Source of the DNA: Halobacteriovorax sp. GB3
GTDB taxonomy: Bacteria; Bdellovibrionota; Bacteriovoracia; Bacteriovoracales; Bacteriovoracaceae
Direction of reading: 5' to 3'
DNA length: 64,000 nt
Assembly (NCBI RefSeq): GCF_028649655.1
Contig: NZ_JAQSLN010000001.1
Span: forward strand, 124,001-188,000
This document shows positions 1-8,900 of the stretch, piece by piece. Below the pieces are notes generated by a model. It was given only the letters and a program-made list of their open reading frames with translations, searched no databases and was not told where the DNA came from. Each line of letters begins with the position of its first letter. The first letter of the stretch is position 1. The translations under genes were made by a program, and so were the position numbers.

Positions 1-1
1 A

Positions 2-67
2 AATGATAATCTCTCTCAACGATTGACTAGTGTTTCTGACAATCACCAATTGTATTCATTTGACTAA
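2..67 (+). CDS. possible C-terminal end of an upstream gene
   Basis: An open frame enters from the left edge and stops at a TAA at 65-67, giving 21 codons ending in the residues HQLYSFD. The other two forward frames stop within the first 35 bases. It could be the tail of a gene lying outside the window, but so short a frame may be chance. No family can be recognised. Confidence 0.25.
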   Translation, partial: NDNLSQRLTSVSDNHQLYSFD

Positions 68-307
68 TTCAATCAAGAACTTCTTCGGAGTGCTTGGAGG
101 GATACTTGAGAACTAAGATCAACTACTTTGGAAATATTAAGAATATCGGACATTTGGATATTCAAATTATCCCATATTTTTTTTTGATTACTATGAAGGG
201 GCCTTTGTAGAGCTTTGTTTGAAAATTGCCAACTCTTTATTGCAGGAAGATGTGAACACCTAAAATCACGTTGGAGAATTTGGTAGAATAAAATTCAGGA
301 GTGTGAA
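68..307. other. intergenic region upstream of the first complete gene
   Basis: AT-rich non-coding DNA with no clear RNA gene, terminator or repeat. The only functional element I can support is the ribosome binding site AGGAG just before the ATG at 308. Confidence 0.4.
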
Positions 308-799
308 ATGAGAATATTTTCATCTTTTCAAAATCAAGCAAATAAAGTCGACCATAGCGATACTCATCGTCGTACAACGAACGAAAAGGCCAAAGTAAAA
401 GAGGCCCAAGACTTCGCTGAAGATGAGAGAATCGTCCGCCACGCGCCACCACGTCTCGATAGAGGAGATGTACTAGCTAAGATTGAAAGAGCTAAGAAGA
501 AAAGTGAAGTTCAGGCTAAACCCGTTGATAATGGTTTTAGATCAGATATGCCCGAGACGATTAAAAAGCCAACAGTACAAGCTTCTAAAGGGCCTTCTAA
601 AGAAGTTTCGAGTGAAGAGCAAAAAGTAGAATCAAAAGCTGAAGCATCTGCTGAAGCACACTTACTACAGAGTGATGTACAAAATAATGATCCTAAAAAT
701 CCAAAGGTAAGAGAAAAGCTAAAAGATGCTTTAAATATGAATACCTTTAACTTCAGTGATAAAGAGAGAGCTGTTCTTTCAAAGATTCTTACAAGCTAA
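308..799 (+). CDS. hypothetical charged cytoplasmic protein
   Basis: This 163-residue protein has no signal peptide or membrane segment. Its first two thirds are hydrophilic and low in complexity, rich in Lys, Glu, Ala and Ser, and probably disordered (about residues 15-125). The C-terminus (about 130-163) looks like a short folded helical segment containing KVREKLKDAL and DKERAVLSKIL. AGGAG stands about 6 bases before the ATG. It ends against the convergent DHH phosphoesterase gene, overlapping it by four bases. I do not recognise the family. The layout of a disordered linker with a conserved tail suggests an adaptor, but this is only inference. Confidence 0.7.
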   Translation: MRIFSSFQNQANKVDHSDTHRRTTNEKAKVKEAQDFAEDERIVRHAPPRLDRGDVLAKIERAKKKSEVQAKPVDNGFRSDMPETIKKPTVQASKGPSKEVSSEEQKVESKAEASAEAHLLQSDVQNNDPKNPKVREKLKDALNMNTFNFSDKERAVLSKILTS

Positions 800-1785
800 A
801 CTTGCGAGAGCATCTTCTCAATTTTTGAAATCGTTCTCTTAACCACATCGCTTAATTCGCCTTCAACTACTGTTGCGGCAGAGTGGTTGTGACCGCCACC
901 ACCAAGGGCCTGGGCCATAATTCCAACATCGATACTATCATCAGAAGATCTCAAACTTACTTTTACTTGCTTACCAATTTTTCTAAACATACAGGCAACT
1001 TTGATATTATCGAGAATGAGAAGGTGATTAATAAAGCCGTGAGTATCCTCAGCGTCTGACTCGTGGTTTTCAATCATTTGTTCAGTTAGACAAATCCATG
1101 CAATGGTTTCATCTTTTGTGGTTTGAGCAGAGCTAAGAACTTTTCCAAGTAGCTGCATATGAGATATTTTCTTGGTTCCATTGATAAGATTGAAGGCCTC
1201 TGGAGGCTTTACTCCTGCTGCCATGAGCTTTGAGACAAGTGCGTGAGTATTACCTGTCACAGTAGGATAGCGAAAGCTTGAAGTATCTATGATGATCGCA
1301 GTATAGAGTGCGAGAGCGATGGCCTCATCAAATTCTACACCGATGGCCTCAATAAGCCCGCCAACAAGTTCTCCTGTCGCGGCCGTATTGGTATCTATGC
1401 AATGAATCGCTTGTAATTCCTTTGGACAAGGGTGGTGATCAATAAATAAAAGATCTTTTGATAAGAGAACGAGCTGTTGAACATTTGTTCCGATTCTTGG
1501 AAGAGAATTGGTATCGGCAACAATGAAGAGGTCGATTTCTTGTTCAACATCGTATTGAGCCTTGTACTCTTCGAGACCTAGGACAATATTATCTGGATCG
1601 AGGTATTTATAGCGCTCAAAGAGAGGCTCCTCATTAACACAAATAGCATCCTTTCCCATTTTTCTTAGGGCCATGCAAAGAGCGATTTGGCTGCCAATAC
1701 CATCGGCATCTGGATGAATGTGAGTTGTAATAACTATCTTGTTGGCCTTTTTGGTCAACTTTTTAAAATGTTCTTTAATTCTCAT
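796..1785 (-). CDS. DHH/DHHA1 phosphoesterase, NrnA-like (nanoRNase/pAp phosphatase)
   Basis: Members of this cytosolic family degrade very short RNA oligonucleotides and/or dephosphorylate 3'-phosphoadenosine-5'-phosphate, using two Mn ions. The N-terminal DHH domain shows HPDADGIGS (residues 24-32), the DTN metal motif (91-93) and DHH itself (116-118). The C-terminal DHHA1 substrate domain carries GGGGHNHSAA near residue 295. The 329-residue length fits NrnA. I place the start at the ATG at 1785. The frame stays open to 2016, but that extension would cover the promoter and ribosome site of the divergent ABC gene and has no family match. The exact substrate cannot be told from sequence. Confidence 0.85.
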   Translation of the reverse strand: MRIKEHFKKLTKKANKIVITTHIHPDADGIGSQIALCMALRKMGKDAICVNEEPLFERYKYLDPDNIVLGLEEYKAQYDVEQEIDLFIVADTNSLPRIGTNVQQLVLLSKDLLFIDHHPCPKELQAIHCIDTNTAATGELVGGLIEAIGVEFDEAIALALYTAIIIDTSSFRYPTVTGNTHALVSKLMAAGVKPPEAFNLINGTKKISHMQLLGKVLSSAQTTKDETIAWICLTEQMIENHESDAEDTHGFINHLLILDNIKVACMFRKIGKQVKVSLRSSDDSIDVGIMAQALGGGGHNHSAATVVEGELSDVVKRTISKIEKMLSQV

Positions 1786-1862
1786 ACTATCTTTATCGGT
1801 TATTTTCTCTTTGGGCCTGAACAGAAATTTTAAAATGATTTCCCTTATTTGTGCAGGATTTT

Positions 1863-1890
1863 TTTCAATTTCTAATATTTTTGCTATGCT
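1863..1890 (+). promoter_or_regulatory. candidate promoter of the gld-like operon
   Basis: TATGCT at 1885-1890 is preceded by TGC, making an extended -10 element. A weak -35 (TTTCAA, 1863-1868) lies 16 bases upstream. It stands 28 bases before the GTG start at 1919, between two divergent genes. It is judged by eye only. Confidence 0.35.
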
Positions 1891-1918
1891 TTTTTGAGAT
1901 TTATTAGGGAGGATCATA

Positions 1919-2836
1919 GTGAGTGATATGGCAATCACGATTGAACACATTTCTAAGGAATATCCTGGAAGAAGGGCCTTAGTGGATGTGAATTTTTCAG
2001 TAAAGCGTGGGCGCATTCATGGGTTTCTTGGACCAAATGGCGCTGGTAAGTCGACGACGATGAAAATTATCACAGGTGTGCTTAGACCCAATGGGGGAAG
2101 TGTAAAGATTATGGAAGGAGCAAGAATTGGCTACCTTCCTGAAACACCACCTCTATATGGAAATATGACTGTCATTAATTATCTAAACTTTGTTCAACAA
2201 CTTTATACGTTGAAAGTTAAAAAGAATTTAAGGCCAATAGATGAAATTCTAAATAAGTGTGGTCTTATTGATGTTAAGTCTCGTCTTATCAGAAATCTTT
2301 CTAAAGGATATAAGCAAAGAGTAGGAATTGCTTCAACACTTGTGTCTAATCCTGAAATCATTATTTTAGATGAACCAACTGTTGGACTAGATCCTAAGGC
2401 CATTTTAGAAATTAGAGATCTCATTAAAGAGTTGAGTCGTGAACACACTGTACTTCTATCAACTCACCAATTGCATGAAGCTAATCTTCTTTGTGAGGAT
2501 ATAACAATCATCAATAAGGGTGAAATTCTTATGACGGGTGCTGTCGAGGAGATTCGTTCTAAAATTTCTGGAACTCAGCAATTAGAAATTGAAGTTGAAG
2601 GATTAAAAGAGGAGAGCTTATCAAAGCTTGAGGCTTCTTGTTCTGTTGAAATTTCAAATCGAATTGAAAGTGACCGTTCAATAAAGCTTACTTTAAAAGC
2701 AAAAGAGGGTGGAGATCATCGAGCGAAAATAAGTCAATTCTTTTCATCTGAAGGTGCGATTGTAATTAGCTTAAGTGAACGTACGCTCGATTTAGAGGGG
2801 ATCTTTAAAGAAGTTACAGGAGTTCGTCATGCTTAA
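1919..2836 (+). CDS. ABC transporter ATP-binding protein, GldA-like
   Basis: This is the nucleotide-binding subunit of an ABC-2 type transporter. It shows Walker A GPNGAGKST near residue 38, the signature LSKGYKQRVG, Walker B IIILDEPTVGLD and the switch histidine in LLSTHQ. A C-terminal extension of about 80 residues follows the ATPase core, as in the GldA/NatA branch. Translation starts at GTG 1919, set by AGGGAGGA at 1906-1913 with five bases spacing; the ATG at 1928 would be too far away. The next gene overlaps by eight bases, so the two are co-translated. GldA-F-G transporters serve gliding in Bacteroidota, but relatives occur widely without that role, so the cargo here is unknown. Confidence 0.88.
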   Translation: MSDMAITIEHISKEYPGRRALVDVNFSVKRGRIHGFLGPNGAGKSTTMKIITGVLRPNGGSVKIMEGARIGYLPETPPLYGNMTVINYLNFVQQLYTLKVKKNLRPIDEILNKCGLIDVKSRLIRNLSKGYKQRVGIASTLVSNPEIIILDEPTVGLDPKAILEIRDLIKELSREHTVLLSTHQLHEANLLCEDITIINKGEILMTGAVEEIRSKISGTQQLEIEVEGLKEESLSKLEASCSVEISNRIESDRSIKLTLKAKEGGDHRAKISQFFSSEGAIVISLSERTLDLEGIFKEVTGVRHA

Positions 2837-3566
2837 AGGATCAATGATTTTGATGAAAAAAGAATTATCGGATTATTTTTCATCTCCTCTTATTTATATT
2901 ATTGCAGGAGTCTTTAGTTTGATTATGGGACTTCTTTTTTATAACTTCTTGGTAACAAATCAAGAATTAACGAATCTCTCGCTAGCTAATTCAATTTTAC
3001 TTCCGACCTTTGGTGCGATGAACTTTCTTCTAATGTTCATTGTTCCTCTTTTAACGATGGGACATTTTGCAGAGGAGAGTAAGAATGAAACACTCGATCT
3101 TATCTTGCGATCAGATCTAAGTGTTGTCGACATCATTATTGCAAAATTTCTTTCAACATTCTTTGTCGTACTCTTTCTTGTTATGTTGACGCTTGTCTTT
3201 CCAATCATTCTTTCTTTTTCTGGCTATGATCAATGGGCGATTGTTTGGACAAATTATGGAGCAGTTCTTCTTTCTGTGTGCGCTTATATCGCAGTCGGGC
3301 TCTTTGCTTCGAGTATTACAGAAAATCAAATCGTCTCTGTTGTGGTCTCCTTTTCAGTGTTATTTGCTTTTTTACTTTTAATTAATATGTCTTCAGTAAC
3401 AGAAAATTATATTGTTGGAATGATTCTTCAGTATTTTAGTATTGGATTTCACCACGCCCATCTTTCAAAGGGAATGGTCGTAAGTTTTAATCTCGTATAC
3501 TACGTAAGTTTTGTTGGATTCTTTTCTTTTCTAACTTACAAATCTTTAGATTCGAGGAATTGGTAA
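2829..3566 (+). CDS. ABC-2 type permease, GldF-like
   Basis: This 245-residue inner-membrane protein has about six hydrophobic segments (near residues 20-42, 55-78, 98-125, 138-160, 168-188 and 215-235) and few charges elsewhere. It has the size and layout of an ABC-2 permease such as GldF or NosY. It overlaps the ATPase gene by eight bases and is followed by the gldG-like gene with a one-base TAATG overlap, so the three probably form one transporter complex. The assignment rests on gene order and topology more than on a signature motif. Confidence 0.8.
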   Translation: MLKGSMILMKKELSDYFSSPLIYIIAGVFSLIMGLLFYNFLVTNQELTNLSLANSILLPTFGAMNFLLMFIVPLLTMGHFAEESKNETLDLILRSDLSVVDIIIAKFLSTFFVVLFLVMLTLVFPIILSFSGYDQWAIVWTNYGAVLLSVCAYIAVGLFASSITENQIVSVVVSFSVLFAFLLLINMSSVTENYIVGMILQYFSIGFHHAHLSKGMVVSFNLVYYVSFVGFFSFLTYKSLDSRNW

Positions 3567-5089
3567 TGAAAAAAGCTCTTTTAAGCTTCTTTAATATTAT
3601 AAATATTGTGCTTTATTTTATCGTGATTGCTCTTTGGCTTTCAATAAGCGATGAGAGAGTCTTGGTTCTGTCGGTGACTATTCTAACTTTAATCATGACC
3701 GTTGTTCTCTTAGTTGTCCAAAGAGACAAGTTTAAGCACTACTACATGTCTCATCATTTTAAAATGTTAACGAGCACTCTTGTAACGACCTTTCTTTTCT
3801 TCTCTATTTTAGGAGTTGTTAATTACTTGGCCTTTAAAAATCCTCTGAAAAAAGATTTCACAGGTTATCAAGTGAACTCTTTAACAGAGCAAACGGTTAA
3901 AGTCACAAAGTCTCTCGATGAAAAACTCTCTGTTAAGGTTTTTTCAAAGCGTGATCAATTTGCCAATATTCGAACGCTAATTGAATTGTACCGTCAAGAG
4001 AATGCAAATGTTCAGGTTGAATATATTGATGCTTCACTTAGGCCAGATCTTGTTAGTAGTGAGCAGATCTTTCAACTACCCGCGATTGTACTTGAATATA
4101 AAAATAAAAAAGAAAAGATCTCTCGCCTAAGAGAGCTTGAATTCACAAATGCTTTGATTAAGCTCTCACGTGAATCTCTTCCAGTTATTTATTATGTTAG
4201 GGATCACCAAGGTCCAAGTGTAGATGAAAAAAATCCGACGGATCTTAGTTTTCTAAAGCAATTACTTGTTCATTCTTCTTACGAATTTAAAGAGCTCGAT
4301 CTTCTCTCTGCTCGCGAGATTCCCGCCGATGCCACAATTGTAATGATTTGGGGACCAAAGAGCGGATTTTTAAAAGAAGAGATTGAAGTACTCGACCAAT
4401 ATCTCACTAGGGGGAAATCTCTTATTGTAGGACTTGATCCAACTTTGAATGAAGATGTTTTTAGAAATCTTCGCGATCTTCTCATTACTTGGGGTGTTCG
4501 AATTCATAACAACCTTGTTGTCGACCCTAAATCAAATGTTCGCGGTTCCAATGGGCTTGCTCCTATTGTAAAAAAGTTTGGTAAGCATCCTATTTCTGAA
4601 GACTACAGTGGACAAGTTTTCTTTCCTGTTGTTTCTAGTGTGGAATATGCTGATTCTCCTTTTCATAAAGGCGTTATGAAAAATCTTGCACTCTCTTCAA
4701 ACGAGAGTTGGGGTGAGACAAATTTTCAAGAATTAAAAGAAAATCAAGTGACCTATACTCCCGATCAAGATCGAAATGGACCTCTTTCTTTTGCCGGGGC
4801 CTGGGAGCAAAGTGACGGTAATACTCGAATTGTTGCTTTTGGAAATTCAACTTTTGTAACTAACCAATATCAAAAGATGGTTCAAAACTATATTTTCTTA
4901 AATAGTGCACTGGATTGGCTTTCTGGGGATGATCTCATCTCAGCTTTTGATAGACCGCAATTGAAAGAGGAGCCTGTCTTTATTAGTGGGCCTCAGATTG
5001 GAATTATTTTTTATTTCTCAGTCGTTGCTCTGCCTGTTGTTTTTTTGATTACATCAATTGTTTTTTATCGAAGAAGACGTGTTTTATAG
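3566..5089 (+). CDS. GldG-like ABC transporter auxiliary protein
   Basis: Three hydrophobic segments stand near the N-terminus (about residues 6-26, 32-51 and 68-90) and one near the C-terminus (about 473-500), followed by a basic RRRR tail. Between them lies a large extracytoplasmic domain of roughly 380 residues, as in the GldG / ABC_transp_aux family. In that family the domain resembles a nucleoside-binding fold but lacks enzymatic activity. The ATG at 3566 overlaps the permease stop codon and sits behind GAGG. A TTG at 3560 is in frame but less likely. Its neighbours supply the ATPase and permease, so it probably acts as the periplasmic arm of that transporter. Confidence 0.8.
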   Translation: MKKALLSFFNIINIVLYFIVIALWLSISDERVLVLSVTILTLIMTVVLLVVQRDKFKHYYMSHHFKMLTSTLVTTFLFFSILGVVNYLAFKNPLKKDFTGYQVNSLTEQTVKVTKSLDEKLSVKVFSKRDQFANIRTLIELYRQENANVQVEYIDASLRPDLVSSEQIFQLPAIVLEYKNKKEKISRLRELEFTNALIKLSRESLPVIYYVRDHQGPSVDEKNPTDLSFLKQLLVHSSYEFKELDLLSAREIPADATIVMIWGPKSGFLKEEIEVLDQYLTRGKSLIVGLDPTLNEDVFRNLRDLLITWGVRIHNNLVVDPKSNVRGSNGLAPIVKKFGKHPISEDYSGQVFFPVVSSVEYADSPFHKGVMKNLALSSNESWGETNFQELKENQVTYTPDQDRNGPLSFAGAWEQSDGNTRIVAFGNSTFVTNQYQKMVQNYIFLNSALDWLSGDDLISAFDRPQLKEEPVFISGPQIGIIFYFSVVALPVVFLITSIVFYRRRRVL

Positions 5090-5096
5090 GTGATTC

Positions 5097-6434
5097 ATGA
5101 AGTTGAATGGAATTCTTTTACTTATTCTTATTGGCCTTCTTTCTATCGCTTACATTTTTGAAGAAAAGGGAGCTATTGATCAAAAAGAGTTAAAAGAAAA
5201 GGAATTAAGCCTCATTAAAAAAGATGAGTTTGATAAACTTTTGAGTGTAAAGTTTCCCTTGTATGAAATTCAATACAATAAAGAAGCAACACTTATTAGT
5301 TCTAAACACCCCGCTGATCAGAAGAAGCTCAATGAATTAATGGGACACCTTTCAAGATTGCGCTTAACTCGTATCCTTGAAAAAGAAGAAGTTAAAGAAC
5401 TTGGTCAAAGCTCATACGTTCCCGACCAAAAAAGCTGGGTCGAATTCAATTTCTCTAATGGAAAACTTAAATTAATCTTAGGTAAGAAGTTAGATTATTC
5501 AACTGAGTTTTACATGCAAGTTGTTAAGAATGATCAGCTTCCAGGCGACATCGTTGTTGTAGAAGATGCTAGGGCAGAAGATGCGGTTTTAAAAAGAGAG
5601 AGTGCTCATCGTAGTGATATCAAGTATCGCCGATTGCAATCTCTTCTTTGGATTCCTGAAAAATTTCTCTTTGATCGTCATTTAATTTTAGATTCTAAAT
5701 TTAGCGTACAAGAGATTTCTTCAATTAAAATTGAAAATAAGAAAAAAATTGCTTTTGAAATAAAGCTCTCTCCTTTGCAGCTTTTACCAAAAACTCTGAC
5801 GAGTTATCAGCTAGAGGAAAAGCGAGTTCAAGATTTTTTAGATGAGATCATCGCTTTTGAAGGGGAGGAAGTCCTTTTAGCTCTTGATTCTGATGATCTT
5901 TCTTCTCTTTTAACAACGATTACTCTTACTTCTAAAGATGGAGTAAAAACTCATCTTGATTTCTATCGTTCCTATAAAAGTCAACTCGGTTCTTATGCTC
6001 ATATAAGAGGAGCTAAGCATGCTCTTAAATTGACTAGTGAGCAAGATGATCTCTTTTATACGAGTTATCAAAGGTTCATGAATAAAGCGATTATTGATAA
6101 GAAAGAATTAAAGTCGCTCTCTTTTTCTGATTTTTCTGTTTCCTTTCAAAAAGATGGCCTATTTAAAGCGACGAGTCCGAAGAAAGACCTCGCTCAGGTG
6201 GAGTTTAAAAAACTCTATGATTTACTTGTAAGTGAGGCCTCTTATTATACGCCACTACTTAAAGATGAGAGCTACCAAGAAAAGCTTGATTTTTCTCTTT
6301 TAGGAGAGAAACTAACTCTTGCTAAAAGAAAGAATGAACTTCTTTTGCTTATTCATGAAAAAGGGTTAAAATTACACTACGACATGGCCAAGACTTACTG
6401 GCCTAGTGTGAAATTTGCGGACTATTTGAGGTAA
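5097..6434 (+). CDS. DUF4340 domain protein with one membrane anchor
   Basis: A single N-terminal hydrophobic segment (about residues 4-20) is followed by an extracytoplasmic beta-rich region. This is the layout of DUF4340 proteins, which commonly sit directly behind GldG-like genes. The protein is 445 residues long. The gene starts seven bases after the gldG-like stop codon, behind AGGTG, and its own stop is followed two bases later by the next start. It probably works with the transporter in the periplasm. The family has no assigned biochemical activity that I know of. Confidence 0.7.
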   Translation: MKLNGILLLILIGLLSIAYIFEEKGAIDQKELKEKELSLIKKDEFDKLLSVKFPLYEIQYNKEATLISSKHPADQKKLNELMGHLSRLRLTRILEKEEVKELGQSSYVPDQKSWVEFNFSNGKLKLILGKKLDYSTEFYMQVVKNDQLPGDIVVVEDARAEDAVLKRESAHRSDIKYRRLQSLLWIPEKFLFDRHLILDSKFSVQEISSIKIENKKKIAFEIKLSPLQLLPKTLTSYQLEEKRVQDFLDEIIAFEGEEVLLALDSDDLSSLLTTITLTSKDGVKTHLDFYRSYKSQLGSYAHIRGAKHALKLTSEQDDLFYTSYQRFMNKAIIDKKELKSLSFSDFSVSFQKDGLFKATSPKKDLAQVEFKKLYDLLVSEASYYTPLLKDESYQEKLDFSLLGEKLTLAKRKNELLLLIHEKGLKLHYDMAKTYWPSVKFADYLR

Positions 6435-6436
6435 TC

Positions 6437-7123
6437 TTGAACGCTGTTATTAATAACTATATCCAGTCATTTCTCCATCCTTTTGATCAACATGAAAAAC
6501 TTCATGGGATTCGCGAGGGACTTTCTAAGAGAAAGAAGGAAGCTTTAACAGTTGTCTCAGAAGATTCTTTAAATGAAGAGATCCCTGTTAAACTCTCTTT
6601 TGTTGAGGCCATGAGTGTTTCTTGGCTTTTGAAAATGGTTTATAGTTTTTATAGTATGGTTTCAATTCACTTGGGACTTATTTCTTATAAGCTTATGAGT
6701 GAAGACTCTAGCTTCGCTGATCTTCTCTTTAATGATTTTCCTATGAAGGCGCAGAAGGCCCTTCTATTTACAACTTTACTTAGTGCTATTTTTTATCCCC
6801 TTGTTCTTTGGATTTATACTAAGTTTTGGAGTGTCATTATTAAATTCTTTTCCATGCTCTTTGATATCAAAGGCGATGTTGAATCAATGACTGATGAAGT
6901 GGTGAATCATAGTTTGGTTAGCAATATGTTTCTTCTCGTTCCTGTTTTTGGCGAGGCCGCTAAAAACTTTTGCTCTTTTATCTATATCTTTGCAGGTCTA
7001 AAAAAGAACTTCGGGATGAACTCTCTTCAAAGTATTGTCGTTCTTTCGGCACCACTTTTTCTTTTCATTGTGATGCTTCTTTGCTTCTCTCTTATTTTTA
7101 TGCTCTTTGTTAACATTCTCTAA
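6437..7123 (+). CDS. Yip1-like integral membrane protein
   Basis: This 228-residue protein has a hydrophilic N-terminus of about 55 residues, then roughly four to five membrane segments (about 62-85, 103-135, 155-190 and 195-228). The arrangement resembles bacterial Yip1/YIF1 family proteins. The start is a TTG at 6437, chosen because GAGG at 6428-6431 lies five bases upstream and overlaps the stop of the preceding gene. It is the last gene of the gld-like operon. Its link to transport is by position only. Confidence 0.6.
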   Translation: MNAVINNYIQSFLHPFDQHEKLHGIREGLSKRKKEALTVVSEDSLNEEIPVKLSFVEAMSVSWLLKMVYSFYSMVSIHLGLISYKLMSEDSSFADLLFNDFPMKAQKALLFTTLLSAIFYPLVLWIYTKFWSVIIKFFSMLFDIKGDVESMTDEVVNHSLVSNMFLLVPVFGEAAKNFCSFIYIFAGLKKNFGMNSLQSIVVLSAPLFLFIVMLLCFSLIFMLFVNIL

Positions 7124-7414
7124 GAAAATAGATGAACTTTGTTTTTTTGCATCGAAAGATTCGTCTATTCCCATGTTGTAATCTTTGCTTGTAAGCATTT
7201 TGGAGAATTTTAAGTCGTTGAAAGTATTAGTCTTTTGTTATGACACAGTGGGCGTGTGCGTTTACAGAATGCTTGGGCCCTGCGAAAATATTTAAAGCTT
7301 TTTACACACAGAAAGTCGAGACAATACACAACACAGTCACCCCCGATTTTGTGAGAGACACACATCTACAGTCACTATTTTGGGAAAAGACACATTGATG
7401 AAAGGAGTTCGAAA
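7124..7414. other. leader region upstream of tdk with imperfect tandem repeat
   Basis: The DNA between the gld-like operon and tdk has unusual composition, rich in ACACA/GACACA steps. Two imperfect copies of a unit starting ACAGTCAC and ending GACACAT lie at 7333-7364 and 7368-7395, 35 bases apart. A 52-codon frame (ATG 7240 to TGA 7398) covers them. It has no ribosome site and its codon use differs from the neighbours, so I do not call it a gene. AAAGGAG at 7401-7407 is the tdk ribosome site. Confidence 0.4.
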
Positions 7415-8068
7415 GTGTCACCTTTTGGAGTAGGTCAAGTTATGACAGGCGGAATTGAAGTCATCTGCGGACCCATGTTTTCTGGGAAAACAGAAGAATT
7501 AATTAGAAGAGTAAGAAGAGCGCAGATTGCTCGTCAGAAGATTCAAATCTTTAAACCAGGGATTGATGATCGTTATCACGAGACAGATGTCGTGAGCCAT
7601 TCATCGCAAGCCGTTAAGGCAACTCCTGTTAAAGACTCAATTGAAATTCTACAAAGGCTCTATGATTCAACGAGAATTGTGGCCATTGATGAAGTTCAGT
7701 TCTTTGATGAAAATATTATTAAAGTAATCATGAAGCTTGCAAGGCGTGGTATCAGAGTTATTTGTGCTGGTCTTGATCAAGATTATAGAAGTGAGCCGTT
7801 TGGGCCAATGCCACATCTTCTGGCCGTTGCTGATGAAGTTGTGAAAGTTCAGGCCATTTGTACTGTTTGTGGATGTCCAGCGACAAAGACTTACAGAAAG
7901 CCAAATGTTCAAACAAAAGATCAAGTGCTCGTAGGTGAGACAGATCTCTACGAAGCTCGTTGTCGTTCACACTTTGATTATTTTGGAGAAGAAGATGATC
8001 TTCTCGCTTTTTCTGTTAAGATTGAAAAAGAAAATCATCAAAGTTCTGCAACGATAGCAGAAGTATAA
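7415..8068 (+). CDS. tdk: thymidine kinase (type II)
   Basis: The enzyme phosphorylates thymidine to dTMP with ATP in the cytosolic salvage pathway. The P-loop GPMFSGKT is at residues 19-26, DEVQFF at about 94 and the lasso-side zinc site includes CTVCGCPA. The second half of the zinc site is CRSH, in place of two cysteines; C-x2-H is known in some type II enzymes. The length of 217 residues is typical. The start is GTG 7415, set by AAAGGAG seven bases upstream. An upp-like gene follows after 13 bases, giving a pyrimidine salvage pair. That would suit an organism feeding on nucleic acid of prey. Confidence 0.93.
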   Translation: MSPFGVGQVMTGGIEVICGPMFSGKTEELIRRVRRAQIARQKIQIFKPGIDDRYHETDVVSHSSQAVKATPVKDSIEILQRLYDSTRIVAIDEVQFFDENIIKVIMKLARRGIRVICAGLDQDYRSEPFGPMPHLLAVADEVVKVQAICTVCGCPATKTYRKPNVQTKDQVLVGETDLYEARCRSHFDYFGEEDDLLAFSVKIEKENHQSSATIAEV

Positions 8069-8081
8069 AAAGGTTGGGCCA

Positions 8082-8894
8082 GTGGATCAAAGTTATGTGA
8101 ATCAAAAGTACTCTCTTAGCGAAATTAAACATCACTATGGAGAGAATGTTCACATTCTATCTAATCCTATGGCCCAAAGCTTTCTCACAAAACTCTCTTC
8201 CCCAAATGCCGTTCAACCCATTTTAAATTCATACATCGAATATCTCTACAGTACTCTTTTAGAAGCTGTTGTTGGGCACTCGTTTCCAAGAGTCAAGGTC
8301 CAAACAGATACGAGAATGAAAGAATTTAGTGAAAAAGGGACACTCGAAATTGATGTGATTGATCCTAATACTCACATTGTTTCTGTGGATCTTGCGCGTG
8401 CCGGAATTTATCCAAGTCATCTTTGCTACCATCATTTAAACTTCATTCTCGATCCTAAAAATTTGAGACAAGACCACTTCTATGCCCAAAGAAAAGTGAA
8501 TGAAAAAAATGAAGTTGTGGGAGTTGATGTGACGGGCTCAAAAATTGGTGGCCCAGTAGATGATGCGATCATTCTACTACCTGATCCGATGGGAGCTACT
8601 GGTGGTTCTCTTTCTTATGCAATCTCTCACTATAAAAATGAAGTGAAAGGTAAGGCAAAGAAATTCATTTGTATGAACTTAATTGTTACCCCTGAGTATA
8701 TTAAACGAATGACAACTGATCATCCCGATGTTGAGATTTTTGCTCTTCGAGTCGATCGTGGACTTTCTCCAAAAGATGTCTTACTCAAAGAGCCTGGACA
8801 GGAGTGGGACCGTGAGGTTGGCTTAAACGAGCATCAGTATATCGTCCCCGGCGCTGGTGGGGTTGGTGAAGTTCTTAATAACGCCTTTATTTAA
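8082..8894 (+). CDS. upp: uracil phosphoribosyltransferase-like protein
   Basis: Uracil phosphoribosyltransferase joins uracil to PRPP, giving UMP. The PRPP-binding motif is DPMGATGGS at residues 168-176 (usual family form DPMLATGGS). The C-terminus GLNEHQYIVPGAGGVGE matches the uracil-binding end of the family, which is about 210 residues long. This protein has 270 residues, with extra N-terminal sequence. The start is a GTG at 8082, 13 bases after tdk. The family call is firm; the uracil specificity is likely but not proven, given the extra N-terminal length. Confidence 0.8.
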   Translation: MDQSYVNQKYSLSEIKHHYGENVHILSNPMAQSFLTKLSSPNAVQPILNSYIEYLYSTLLEAVVGHSFPRVKVQTDTRMKEFSEKGTLEIDVIDPNTHIVSVDLARAGIYPSHLCYHHLNFILDPKNLRQDHFYAQRKVNEKNEVVGVDVTGSKIGGPVDDAIILLPDPMGATGGSLSYAISHYKNEVKGKAKKFICMNLIVTPEYIKRMTTDHPDVEIFALRVDRGLSPKDVLLKEPGQEWDREVGLNEHQYIVPGAGGVGEVLNNAFI

Positions 8895-8900
8895 TTTCTA

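Noticed and set aside
1786-2016. Longer N-terminus of the DHH phosphoesterase
   Set aside because: The open frame overlaps the promoter and ribosome site of the divergent ABC gene, and the family core begins right after the ATG at 1785.
7240-7398. 52-codon frame before tdk
   Set aside because: It has no ribosome site and its composition follows the ACACA-rich repeat, so I kept it as leader DNA.
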